DNA of 41,087 bases from NCBI GenBank assembly GCA_016719815.1, contig JADJYK010000023.1, forward strand, positions 1 through 41,087, given 5' to 3'. Positions 1 through 9,774 of the stretch are shown one piece after another. This DNA is from Chitinophagaceae bacterium (lineage in GTDB: Bacteria; Bacteroidota; Bacteroidia; Chitinophagales; Chitinophagaceae). Within the stretch, counting starts at the first letter, position 1, and each line of letters starts with the position of its first letter. Below the pieces are notes generated by a model. It ran no database searches. It was not told the DNA's origin and was given only the letters and a program-made list of their open reading frames with translations. The position numbers were made by a program, and so were the translations under genes.

Positions 1-1313
1 ACTCAAAATCAGTCCAGTCGGCAGTGGCCTTGGTAGAACCCAGACCAACAGGTCAGGTGCATTATTAGCAGCAGGAATTATGGGGGTTAATGGCACCCCT
101 GTGGTAGGATTATGGTTGCCCATATCAAATGCATCACGACGCATTTGCTTTAGGCTGCCTGTAAGTCTTTCAAGGCAAATAAGTTTGCTCTGTTGACATT
201 GTACCACATCAATATTAAATCGTGTAGCCCCAAGTTTTGCTTTTTTGTTGTTATCAACACTACACCATTGGCGCCTCTGGAACCATAAATGGCTGTGGCA
301 TCTGCATCTTTTAATATTTCAATACTCTCAATATCTGCCGGATTAATAGCGTTCATATTCGAACTGCCAAATGTCATATAGGAACCGATGGCAGTACCAA
401 GGCCCCTGTTTGGATCTGGGAGAATTGCACCATCCACGATAACTAAGGGCTGATTGCCTGCCTGAATAGTATTGATTCCTCTTATTTGTATTTCTGTACC
501 ACTTCCTATTGAACCGGTATTTTGATTTATTGAAACTCCTGCCATTCTGCCCTGCAATGCTTGTAATGGATTGGGCTACAGGCTGTCAGTCAACCGCATC
601 TGCTTTCAGTGTTGTAACAGCACCTGTTTTATACCTCCGGGTTGTTTTACCATATCCGATTATTTGGATTTCATCTAAAGGCGATGCACGGATCTTGACG
701 AGTTACTACTACCGATGTTTTACCATTTAACGCCACTTCCTGTGTTTCAATATTTAAACCCGTAAAAACCAACACTGATTTTTCATCTATACCTTCAAGA
801 GTAAAGTTCCATTTACACCTGTTGTCGTACCCTGATTAGTACCTTTTACAGTTACAGATATGCCTTCCAGTAATTCTCCTGCCTCGGTTCTTACTAAACC
901 ACGAACCGATATTGGCGGCGGGGGAAGTGGCGCAAGGTGTTATCATTATTCGCTTCAAGCGGTTTGTTCCTAACCACAATAGTTTTGTTTAACACTTCAT
1001 ATGTAAGTGGTAAATTTTTGGAAACAAACCCTCAATGCTTCCTCCATCTCCACATTCTTTACACTAATATCAACTTTACCAGCCTGATCCAGTAACTCAT
1101 CTTCGTAAAAAAAAACTGGTAGCCGGTTTGCTGGTGTATCTGCCGGAAAATTTTTGCAGCGATGCCCTTTTCTCCAGAAAGACTCACTTTCTGCGCATTA
1201 CCGTTGCGCTTACCTGCAAGCAGGCCACCAATAAAAGAATCATATAAACTTCATAATCTAAGCATTTTGATGTTGCCTTCCGTTCGCCTCAGGGCCGGAG
1301 AAACACAAAGCAT
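1..1313 (-). CDS. SusC/RagA-type TonB-linked outer membrane receptor, 5' part, frameshifted
   Basis: This is the N-terminal portion of an outer-membrane receptor that imports glycans or other large nutrients with energy from TonB; the beta-barrel lies beyond base 1. Read with indels corrected, it has a signal peptide ending near VSANGNAQ, an STN domain (about 1080-1200, with QTGYQFFFYEDELL), a carboxypeptidase-regulatory-like beta-sandwich (about 750-920) and the plug domain (150-557). The plug shows GSGTEIQIRGINT, PLVIVDGA and the SusC hallmark DADATAIYGSRGANGVVLITT. Codons near 1-100 read NNAPDLLV, as in other SusC proteins. At least five frame changes occur. The start is uncertain: ATG at 1313 or 1254, or slightly upstream, since many relatives begin with an extension before the hydrophobic signal. 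It lies downstream of fecR and the sigma gene, which suggests trans-envelope signalling. The SusC class is firm; the substrate cannot be inferred. Confidence 0.88.
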
Positions 1314-1433
1314 TTAAATCCCCGCCTTCGTTTGATTTAGGTTAAACAATCGATTGCTCTTTCTACCCGGTTTTCGGGGCATGAAAAGGGCTGTCTGTCT
1401 ATAGTTGGGCAACCTGAATCCGCTTCGGCGTTG

Positions 1434-1458
1434 CCGCTCCGACTAGTCCTCGGGGCGG
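1434..1458. other. GC-rich hairpin in the fecR-susC spacer
   Basis: The arms CCGCTCCGA (1434-1442) and TCGGGGCGG (1450-1458) can pair with one G-U and a 7-nt loop. On the plus strand the hairpin is followed by TTTTATTT, so it looks like an intrinsic terminator facing the wrong way for the minus-strand genes around it. The 175-base spacer between fecR and susC is otherwise without a recognisable gene. Confidence 0.45.
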
Positions 1459-1489
1459 TTTTATTTCCAGTCACCATCTAATCCTTTTT

Positions 1490-2658
1490 TTATTGAACTA
1501 CAATAATCTTTTTCCCTTCAATTTCTGAACTTCACTCCTGCCTTCTCCATTATTTTCAGCACCTCCGACACATTATTGTTACGCTTACAATACCTGAAAA
1601 GAACGTTTGCCTGTATTTCCTTCAAACACCACATCTAAATCATACCACCTGCTTACCTGCCGCATGATAGTGGCCACATCCAGCCGGTTAAAAACAAACC
1701 AACCTGTTTTCCAGGCAATTACTTCATCCACATCCACATTTGTTTTCACTTTAATTTTCCCGAAAGCTGTGCTTGTTCTCCAGGCTGGATTACCTTTTGT
1801 CCATTTTCCGATAAGACCTCACACTTCCTTCCAACAGCGTTGTATTTACAGTTGCTTCATCGGTATAGGAATTGATATTGAAATGAGTGCCCAGCACCTC
1901 CACCTCCTGTTTACCTGCTACCGTCACTTTAAAAGGCATGGATGAATTGCGGGCTATTTCAAAATAAGCCTCCCCTGCCAGTTCCACTTTTCGCTCTGCA
2001 CCAGTAAAAGTCACCGGGAAGCGAATGGAGGAGGCTGCATTCAGCCATACCTTAGAACCATCAGCCAATGCAAGTTGGTATTGCCCGCCACGAGGAGTGG
2101 AAATACTGTTGTATACTGTTGTCCGGCTATCGCCATTGGTTTTATAAGATAGTTGACCATCAGCAAGTTTTATTACTTCTGTATTGCCCTGCCAGCCAGT
2201 TCTCCCTTATGTGCAGTATCCAGGATAACTACAGAACCATCAGCCAGTATTAGTGTGGCTTTGTTACCACCCGGGGCAATATGTTTTATATTTTCGGTTT
2301 GCACAATTATTTCCTGGTCTTTAACCGGCGACTGTTTTAACAGCAGGTAACCTCCGGCAATAGCGACTATAAATACTGCTACCGCAGCCACTCTAAACCA
2401 CCTGCGCCGGAATATGGAAACAACAGTTCCATTTTCTCTGTGTGACGCTATAATTTGCGCCAGTAAAACCTCGGTTTCTGCCGGAGAGAATAATGGCTCT
2501 GATGCAATATGTGTTTCCCATGCTCCTTTCAGCAATGATGAAACAGTGTTGTTGTCCAGTTTCCCCGCTAAGGCTGCCAGTTCGAATTTCTCCTCAGCAC
2601 TACAGGTGCCAGCCAGATAATGTTCAAAGAGTATCTGCAGTTTTTCTTTATCGGTCAT
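1490..2658 (-). CDS. FecR family anti-sigma factor, frameshifted
   Basis: This is a single-pass inner-membrane protein that holds an ECF sigma factor and releases it when the partner receptor is loaded. It starts with MTDKEKLQILFEHYL. Residues 1-85 are the cytoplasmic anti-sigma part, about 88-107 form a transmembrane helix (after the basic RRRW), and the rest is periplasmic. The FecR core is clear: TPRGGQYQLALADGSKVWLN, PFKVTVAGKQEVEVLGTHFN and VNTTLLEGSVR. The end matches DUF4974 (VATIMRQVSRWYDLDVVFEG to the stop at 1490). The corrected length of about 389 residues is normal for the family. Frame changes fall near 2165, 1800 and 1590. It sits between the sigma gene (2737-3311) and susC, the usual order. 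Confidence in the family is high. Confidence 0.9.
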
Positions 2659-2736
2659 TTTATTTACTTATCGTATTAAAAGAGATGTCCCCGCTCATCT
2701 TAAGACAACCAAGGGTAGAAAATGGGGGAAGCCTGT

Positions 2737-3311
2737 CTAAAATTTTTTTGAGATCAGCTCAATTAAAAGGGCGGTAACCGTTAGTCGATCCCGCAAAAAG
2801 CCCGAAATAGTTTTAACAGCAAGTTTTAAATGTGTTTTTACCGACTCCTGCCAATACCAAGCTTTTCAGCTATTTGCTGATAAGTTAGCCCGTCGCCACG
2901 GTGCAGCAAGTAAATCTCTCTTTGTCTGGGGAGATAGCCGGCTAATGGATTCATCTATAGTAGAAAGCTGAATTTCGCTAAATTCAGGCTCTGTTTCTAA
3001 TTATTTTCCTCCCATTTTTCAAGCTCCCGCAACTGTCTCATCTCCCGTAAGAGTTTTCGGAAAGCATTAATAGCCTGGTTACGGCTTACAACAAAAGATA
3101 GGATCTGAAGTTTTCTATATCCTTCAAAACTTCACGGCTCATCCATATTTTCAAAACACATCCTGTACAATTTCTGCGGTTAGTTCCTTTGATTTGGTGA
3201 TACTAAAAAAAAGGAAGAAAGTTGCGGCTGCCAGCACAAATACAAATCCCTGAAGGCTGATTCATTACCTGATGCAACTCTTTGCAAAAGGGATATTTCG
3301 TTGTATGACAT
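2737..3311 (-). CDS. ECF RNA polymerase sigma-70 factor, frameshifted
   Basis: This is an extracytoplasmic-function sigma factor that would direct transcription of the adjacent receptor locus once FecR is inactivated. Reconstructed from several frames it begins MSYNEISLLQRVASGNESAF at the ATG at 3311. Region 2 follows (KELTAEIVQDVFLKIWMSRE, NFRSYLFVVSRNQAINAFRK). Region 4 near the end reads QREIYLLHRGDGLTYQQIAE then KLGIGRSTVKTHL, a typical helix-turn-helix. The stop at 2737 gives about 191 residues, the usual size. No single frame longer than about 60 codons survives, so there are at least four indels. It lies 78 bases upstream of fecR in the same direction, so the two are probably co-transcribed. 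It belongs to the Bacteroidota group of PUL-type sigma factors; the regulon is unknown. Confidence 0.85.
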
Positions 3312-3421
3312 ACTGTTGGTCAAAATAAGCAGACGTACTTCAAAAATAGTGATTAGTAATGAGCCAGACCATTCGCTATTGCTTCTCTGTTTTCTTTTAC
3401 TTTGTAAAGCAGTATACGATT

Positions 3422-4269
3422 TTATAGCCCTTTCATCATTTCCACCGCACTCCTCACATAATGCCCGCCAAAAAGCACGGCATGTACCAGCAGCGGGTAT
3501 GCCTGCGTAAATGGCAATCTTTTTTCCCAGCCCTTTTCTAACGGACAGGCCGCATTGTATGCTCCATAAAACTGCTGGTTAAAGCCGCCAAACAGTTTCG
3601 TCATCCCGATATCCATTTCCCGGTGGCCGTAATACACGGCGGGATCAAATAATGCTGCCAACCCTCCGGTTGTAATGAGATAATTGCCACCCCACAAATC
3701 ACCATGCAGCAGCGCAGGTTTTTCATCCGGGAACAATTCATTCAGCCGGCTGCAAAAATGTTCAGCAGTTTTCACATCATTGCTGCTAAATGCCCCCTCG
3801 CCATACAACCGGCTCACTAACGGCATAATGCGGCAGTGTGTATACAACTCACTCCACGTATAATATTGCCTATTCAGTTGCGGCAACCTGCCAATATAGT
3901 TATCGGTTTCCCATCCGAAAAAGGCTGCTCCTTTTTATGCAACAGTGCCAGTTCTGTCCCAAATTGTTCCCAGGTATTAGCCACTGGCCTTTCTTTATCG
4001 AGCCATTCCAGCAACAGGTATTGATAATGTGCGGCCCCTCCGTATTGTATAACCTGCGGTACTTTCAATATACTATTATTGCGCAAAGCATCAAGCCCTT
4101 CTGCCTCCCGTTCAAACATACGGGGATATAAAGCACCATCATTCAATTTCAGAAAAAAATTACCATCGCTGGTATGCAGGCAAAAAGCTTCATTAATATC
4201 ACCGCCACGTACCCTATCATATTGGCGAACGGCAAGACCACACTCATCAAATATTTTTTGCAGATGCAT
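3422..4269 (-). CDS. fructosamine kinase family protein (one frameshift)
   Basis: Members of this family phosphorylate fructosamines or ribulosamines on glycated proteins or amino acids, which lets the sugar fall off; they act in the cytoplasm. The N-terminal fragment has the kinase-like lobe (GGDINEAFCLHTSDGNFFLK), and the C-terminal fragment has the catalytic loop LLHGDLWGGNYL and the metal-binding DPAVYYGHREMDIGMTKLF. One frameshift near 3925 separates them; correcting it gives FFGWETDNYIGRLPQLN, the family's conserved linker. I chose ATG at 4269 (MHLQKIFDECG) over the upstream ATG at 4320 because homologues start there. The corrected length is about 283 residues. It is divergent from the M16 peptidase gene. 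Family assignment is firm; the physiological substrate is not known. Confidence 0.9.
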
Positions 4270-4390
4270 CACAATAAAAATACTATATCCTGCTGTATAC
4301 TTAAATAACCGGCCACTCATCCATTTAACCCATATTTATTTTCAGATACAATCACTTATAAATACTTTTACATTTATTAAATCTCAGATC

Positions 4391-7224
4391 ATGAATATGG
4401 TAAAGCGATTTCTCGTCCTGTTCCTTTTTGCGCTGGCAAGTAACGCTGTCGATGCACAAATAAATGTTGCGCAGCCCATGCCGGTTGACCCCAAAGTAAA
4501 AATCGGCCGCCTGGCCAACGGTATGACTTATTATATCCGCCACAATTCCAAACCCGAACAACGGGTGGAGTTACGCCTCGTTGTAAATGCCGGTTCCGTA
4601 CTGGAAGACCAGGACCAGTTAGGACTTGCCCACTTTATGGAGCACATGAATTTTAACGGCACAAAACGTTTCCCTAAAAACGAACTCGTTAGCTACCTGC
4701 AAAGCATCGGAGTGGAATTTGGCGCAGACCTTAACGCCTACACCAGTTTTGACGACGGTTTACACGCTGCCTGTACCAACAGATAAAGCCCGGCCTGGTT
4801 GACAAAGGTCTCGAAATATTGGAAGACTGGGCACACAACGCCCTGCTCGACTCTGCGGAAATTGAAAAAGAAAGAGGCGTGGTGATTGAAGAATGGCGCC
4901 TGAGCCGCGGTGCAGATGAAAGGATGATGAAGCAAACCCTGCCGGTGCAATATAAAGGTTCTTTATATGCCGACAGGCTCCCTATCGGAAACAAAACTTC
5001 ACTGGAAACATTTTCACATGCAGCACTAAGGCGTTTCTATACCGAATGGTATCGTCCCGACCTGCAGGCTATTGTTGTTGTCGGTGATATTGATGTAAAT
5101 GAAATGGAACAAAAGATAAAGGATGTGTTTGGCGATATTCCCGCAGCCACTAATTCAAGAAAGAGAGAGAGCTTTAATGTGCCGGATCATACCGAAACAT
5201 TATCCGTTGTGGCTAAAGACAAAGAAGCTGCTTTTCCTTCTGTGGAAGTAATGTATAAAAAAGAAGTACAGCCCGAAGTTACCATCGGCGACTATGTACG
5301 CTATATGAACAGCCAGATTTTTACCGGCATGCTGAACAACCGCTTCCGTGAATTATCACTCAAACCCAATCCTCCGTTTGTAGGCGCCGGCTCTTATTAT
5401 GGCAGCAGCTATGCCCGCAGCAAAGATGCTTACCAGTTGTATGCCAACAGCAGCGATACAGGCATTGCCCGCACATTAAATACGCTGCTCGAAGAAAACA
5501 GAAGGGTATTGCTTTATGGTTTTACTGCTTCAGAATTTGAACTGCAGAAGAAACAAATGCTCAGCGCCTATGAAAAAATATTTAACGAAAGAGAAAAAGA
5601 AGAATCGGCAAAGTATGTGGATGAATATGTAAATAATTTTCTCGTCAACGAACCTATACCCGGAATAGAATGGGAATATGATTTTGTAAAACAATACCTG
5701 GCACAGGCCCGGCTCGATGATATTAACAAGCTGGCCACACAATGGATTACCAAAGAAAATATGGTGGTTACAGTAAATGCTCCCGACAAAGAAGGAATAA
5801 AAATTCCTTCGGCCGGGGAAATAAACAAAGTGATGGCCGCAGTCGAAACGGCCAAACTGGAACCGGTAAAAGAAAAAATGCTGGCCACTTCACTTTGATG
5901 CTGCTAAAATTAAAGCCGGAAAATCATCAGCACCAAAGCAGATGAAGAAGTGGGCACCACAACATTCAAACTGTCAAACGGTGCCACAGTAATACTGAAA
6001 AGCACCAATTTTAAGAACGACGAAATACTCTTCAGGGCATTCAGCAAAGGAGGGCAATCGCTGTCGAAAGATGCCGACCACTATTCTGCCAGCTATGCAT
6101 CATCAATTATTTCACAAAGCGGTGTAGGTAATTTTTCTGCTGTAGATCTTGGCAACATGCTCAAAGGAAAGGGTACTTCACTGTCTCCCAGCATCGGCTT
6201 ATACAGCGAAGGCATGAGCGGAAGTACAAAGCCCAAAGAGACAGAAACACTGATGCAGTTAATTCACCTGTACTTTACTGCTCCCCGTAAAGACGCTGAG
6301 GCCTTTGAGTCCTTTAAAACAAAGCAAAAACAGCTGTACGCCAACCTGTCTGCCAATCCGCAGTATTATTTCAGTGGTGAGTTCTCCAAGCTGATGAGTA
6401 AAAACCACCCCCGTGCAGCAGGCTTACCCAAGTCAGAAGATTTCGATAAAATAAAACTGGAGAAGAGTTTCCAGATTTATAAAGATACGTTTTGCAAATG
6501 CGGCTGATTTTACATTCCTGTTTGTTGGTGCTGTTGAAGAAGAAACAATTAAGCCATTACTGGAAAAATACATAGGCAGTTTGCCGGTATCCGAAAAGAA
6601 AGAATCCTTCAGAGACCTGGGTATACGGCCGCCTGCAATCAAAGTAGATAAAATAATAAACAAAGGCGCCGATCCGAAAAGCCTGGTGGTAATCGTGTTC
6701 AATAAAATAATGCCCTATAACAGTAAAGATGCCTTTGCCCTCTCCAGTTTTGCCGATGTAATGAATATAAAACTCATCGAACAATTTCAGGAAGAAAAGG
6801 AGGCGTTTATGGAGTAAGTTCCATGGCCAACATGAACAGGGTTCCTTATCAGTCCTCTTCATTCTACATCACTTTCCCCTGTGCACCGGATAATGTGGAC
6901 ACTCTTACAAAAGCTGCACTCGATGAAATGAAAAAAATTATCAAGTCAGGTGTAACAGCAGAAGACCTTGAAAAGATTAAAGAACAGCAGCGCCGCAAGC
7001 TGGAAGTGGAAATGAAACAAAATCAGTTCTGGATGAGCAACCTTTATGATGCTTATTTCTTCGGCACAAAACCATCTGAAATATTACATAAACAAAAAAT
7101 GACAGAAGACCTTACATCGAAAATGATCCAGGGTGCTGCTAAGAAATATATCAATCTGAACAACTACATAAGGGCAACATTAAAACCCGATAAGGATGCG
7201 GAGAAACCGTTGAAAGGCTTTTAA
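4391..7224 (+). CDS. M16 (pitrilysin/insulinase) family zinc metallopeptidase, frameshifted
   Basis: This is a secreted or periplasmic two-module zinc peptidase of about 940 residues, probably digesting peptides. It starts MNMVKRFLVLFLFALASNAV with a signal peptide. The inverted zinc motif HFMEH is at residues 81-85 and the third ligand Glu lies in ERGVVIEEW. An inactive M16C domain follows, then a second M16-like half from about 5950 (TTFKLSNGATVILKSTNFKN) ending in YINLNNYIRATLKPDKD. Frame changes occur between 4750 and 4800 (two), near 5890-5930, near 6490 (extra base) and near 6815 (an A missing from an AAAA run). Each repair restores conserved residues, for example LREEKGGVYGVSSM at 6815, so the gene is real and probably intact in the organism. 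An imperfect-stem terminator follows at 7253. Confidence 0.92.
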
Positions 7225-7252
7225 GAAATAACCTTTCCCCTCATTGCTGAGT

Positions 7253-7302
7253 AACCGGCGGCAGTTGTACACTAACCTTTGTATAACAGCCGGCGGTTTT
7301 TT
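7253..7302 (+). terminator. long imperfect-stem intrinsic terminator after the M16 peptidase
   Basis: An 18-base left arm beginning AACCGGCGGCAG (7253) pairs, with three mismatches, with a right arm ending CAGCCGGCGGTT (to about 7298), followed by a run of T. It lies 29 bases past the M16 stop. Confidence 0.65.
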
Positions 7303-7331
7303 AGTACCTTTCTGAACAAAACTATTTGCCT

Positions 7332-8122
7332 ATGTTTAAGATGAACGCCGGTACCTGGATAGGGTTAGCCGGCGGTATTATTGGCGTAATTGTCGCCATC
7401 GCCGCCGTACTTATGACATCAGGTTCATCAGGCATTTACATCACTCTTGGTATGCTGATCATTATCGGCAGCTTTATACTCCTGTTCTATAAACTCTTTT
7501 TCGGACCAATGATAAATGCAAGCCGCCTGCAAAAAAACGGCCTGCCGGGTACAGCCACAATCCTCGAAGTAAAAGACACTGGTGTTACTATCAATAACAG
7601 CCCGCAGGTAAAACTGATACTGGAAGTCAAAAACAGCCTGGGACAGAAATACACCACACAATGCCGGGTGCTGGTATCACGAATCAATCCCAATGCCTAT
7701 ATGCCGGGAATGGTAATGGCCGTAAAAATTGATCCCAAGAATGAAATGAATGTAATACCCGACTTTTCCGGTGCCAGCCAGGCTACTGCTTCCGGCGCAG
7801 CATCTGCAAACCACCAGATTAACACTGCAGCACTTACTACTGAACTGGAGCAGATGCAGAAAGATAATGATGCTATCAAATTGTCAGGCAGGCCGGCAAG
7901 GGCTATTGTAAAAAGTATAACTGGCTTGGCTTGTATGTTAATGGTAATAATCCCTACGTGGAACTTGAACTGGAAGTGCTGCCGGAGAGTGCCCCTTCTT
8001 TCAGTGGCAAAGCAAAGGGAGTGATTGCAGAAGCTGCTGTCAATAATTTTCAGCCGGGTTGCGAAATAGCAGTGAAGTACGATTATTACGACAACAGCCG
8101 GGTAACTATAGAGCATTCATAG
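7332..8122 (+). CDS. membrane protein of unknown function with a repeated extracytoplasmic-type domain (one frameshift)
   Basis: I do not recognise a named family. The ATG at 7332 (MFKMNAGTWIGLAGG) is followed by two hydrophobic segments, about residues 7-28 and 36-57. The rest is soluble and holds two similar stretches: GLPGTATILEVKDTGVTINN...VKLILEVKNS at about 73-106, and GRPARAIVKKYNWLGLYVNG...VELELEVLPE after the frameshift. The first is followed by INPNAYMPGMVMAVKIDP and the second by FQPGCEIAVKYDYYD, so an internal duplication is likely. One A is missing from the AAAAA run near 7917; correcting it joins the frames to the stop at 8122, about 263 residues. It lies between the M16 terminator and the aminotransferase promoter, so it is probably transcribed alone. 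Confidence 0.7.
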
Positions 8123-8143
8123 ACACAGCAGGCTTCAATTTCT

Positions 8144-8151
8144 TACATTTG
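8144..8151 (+). promoter_or_regulatory. -7 element TACATTTG of the aminotransferase gene
   Basis: This is an exact match to the Bacteroidota -7 consensus TAnnTTTG, 16 bases before the ATG at 8168. No convincing -33 TTG is visible at the right distance. Confidence 0.5.
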
Positions 8152-8167
8152 CCGCAAACAGAAAAGA

Positions 8168-9419
8168 ATGAAGCTTTCACACTTATCAGAAACATTAATT
8201 GGTTCCGAAATTGTAAAACTGGGCAACGAGATAAAAGAAAAATCCGCCAGGGCGAACGGATTTTCAATTTTACCATCGGCGATTTCGATCCTTCTATTTT
8301 TCCCATTCCGCAGGAACTGGAAGATGCCATTGTGGATGCATACCGCAAACATTTTACCAATTATCCTATAGCAGAAGGAAACCCCGACCTGCGTGAAGCC
8401 ATTCGCTCTTTTGTAAAAGATACCGAAGGTTTAAGCTATGGCATGAATGAAATACTGGTGGCTTCCGGTGGCCGTCCGCTTATCTATGCTTCGTTCAGGG
8501 CCATTTGCGATGCCGGCGATAAAATAATTTACGCCGTGCCATCGTGGAATAATAACCACTATACTCATTTTGTAAACGGCGAGCATGTGGTGGTGGAAGC
8601 TGGTGCTGATACCAACTTTATGCCCACTGCTGCATCTATTAAACCACATATAAAAGGCGCCACAATGCTGGCATTATGCTCACCGCAAAATCCTACCGGC
8701 ACCACATTCAAAAGAAGAACTCGAAGCCATTTGCGATTTGGTGACAGAAGAAAATAAGAGTCGTGGCGACCATGAAAAGAAACTGTATGTAATGTTTGAC
8801 CAGATGTACGGGCATCTTACCTACGGCGATATAAAACACTATACCCCTGTTTCGCTGCGGCCCGAAATGCGCCACTATACCATTTATATTGATGCTATCA
8901 GCAAAGTATTTGCCGCCACTGGTGTAAGAGTGGGATGGGCATTAGGACCGGCTGTTGTTATTGCCAAAATGAAAGCCATCCTTACCCATATTGGTGCATG
9001 GGCACCTATGGCCGAACAAAAAGCGGTGGCACAATTCTTAAATAACAGGGAAGCTATTAATAATTACTTAACGCATTTTAAAGCGGAAGTGGAAGAAAGG
9101 CTGCACCGGATTTATGAAGGTTTCGGCCGGCTGAAAAGTAAAGGCTTTCCAGTTGATGCCATTGCACCGGAAGCCGCTATCTACCTGACGGTAAAAATTG
9201 AACTGGCAGGCAGGAAAACTGCAGAGGGAAAGCTGCTCGAAATGCAAAGCGATGTCACCGCCTACCTGCTCAACAAGGCAAGCCTGGCCCTGGTACCTTT
9301 TTCTGCTTTTGGAGCAGATAAAAATTCACCGTGGTACAGGTTGAGTGTAGGCACCTGTAAAAAAGAAGAGATTGATGAAGTGTTTGAAAAGCTGAAGGTG
9401 AATCCTTCATTAAAAGGAA
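8168..9419 (+). CDS. PLP-dependent class I/II aminotransferase (two frameshifts; 3' end lost in a G-rich block)
   Basis: This is a cytoplasmic fold-type I aminotransferase of the aspartate-aminotransferase-like group. The true start is ATG at 8168 (MKLSHLSETLIGSEIVKLGN), continuing after a missing A near 8240 into RIFNFTIGDFDPSIFPIP. Landmarks are YPIAEGNPDLREAIRSF, VASGGRPLIYASFRAICDAG, CSPQNPTGTTF and the Schiff-base lysine in IDAISKVFAATGVRVGWALG. A second missing A near 8716 (TTCAAAAGAAGAA should read TTC AAA AAA GAA GAA) restores KKEELEAICDLV. The C-terminal arm reads SPWYRLSVGTCKKEEIDEVF and should end within a few residues of 9419, but the sequence there turns into almost pure G. The substrate cannot be told from the sequence. 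Confidence 0.9.
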
Positions 9420-9420
9420 A

Positions 9421-9542
9421 GGCAGGGCCGGGGGGGCCGGGGGGGGGGGGGGGGGGCGGCCGCGGCGGGGCGCGCGGGGTGGGCGGTGGGCCGGAGGGGG
9501 GGCGGGGGGGGGGGGGGGGGCGGCCGGGGCCGGCGGGGCCCC
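9421..9542. other. anomalous poly-G / GC-only block
   Basis: About 120 bases are almost entirely G and C, with several G runs, the longest about 18 bases, inside DNA of roughly 40-45% GC. It replaces the last codons of the aminotransferase. It reads as Gly/Arg/Pro repeats in the plus frame and Pro-rich sequence on minus, which is not a plausible protein. It is most likely a base-calling or assembly artefact. Confidence 0.8.
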
Positions 9543-9570
9543 TAACCCTTTTAGCCGGAAGTATAGCAAA

Positions 9571-9702
9571 TTAATGCCTCACCGAAGGGCAGCCACAGCC
9601 TTTGCCGCCGCGGTTATTGCCGGAGTAGTAATTACGGTTACAGGCAGCCAGAAAACTGACTACTAACAATACGATTGCTATCTTGCTGATTATTTTCATC
9701 AT
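9571..9702 (-). CDS. 43-residue putative lipoprotein, Cys/Gly-rich tail
   Basis: A short intact frame begins MMKIISKIAIVLLVVSFLAA, a charged N-terminus plus hydrophobic core, then a lipobox Cys at residue 21 (SFLAAC). The mature peptide is only 23 residues: CNRNYYSGNNRGGKGCGCPS then VRH and the stop. A Lys-Gly-Cys-Gly-Cys motif follows an Asn/Gly-rich stretch. Small lipoproteins of this shape occur in Bacteroidota, but I cannot give a family or function. The gene is divergent from the glycosyltransferase, with a 72-base spacer that holds a palindrome at 9710-9733. Coding support comes from the complete signal peptide, lipobox and clean stop, all undamaged by indels. Confidence 0.75.
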   Translation of the reverse strand: MMKIISKIAIVLLVVSFLAACNRNYYSGNNRGGKGCGCPSVRH

Positions 9703-9709
9703 TTGGAAG

Positions 9710-9733
9710 TTCTAAAATAAAACTATTTTAGAA
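9710..9733. promoter_or_regulatory. 10-bp perfect inverted repeat between divergent genes
   Basis: TTCTAAAATA (9710-9719) and TATTTTAGAA (9724-9733) flank a 4-base AAAC loop, midway between the lipoprotein start (9702) and the glycosyltransferase start (9775). In a divergent spacer a terminator is not expected, so an operator for one or both genes is the simpler guess. Confidence 0.4.
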
Positions 9734-9774
9734 GCAATTTAGTATCCCGGCGGCTAAAATCAGGGAAATTTAAC

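Noticed and set aside
9421..9542. Functional G-quadruplex or promoter element
   Set aside because: The block destroys the end of a conserved gene and is far out of line with local composition; an artefact is the simpler explanation.
9270..9569. Pro-rich 99-codon minus-strand frame
   Set aside because: Its proline stretch comes entirely from the anomalous poly-G block.
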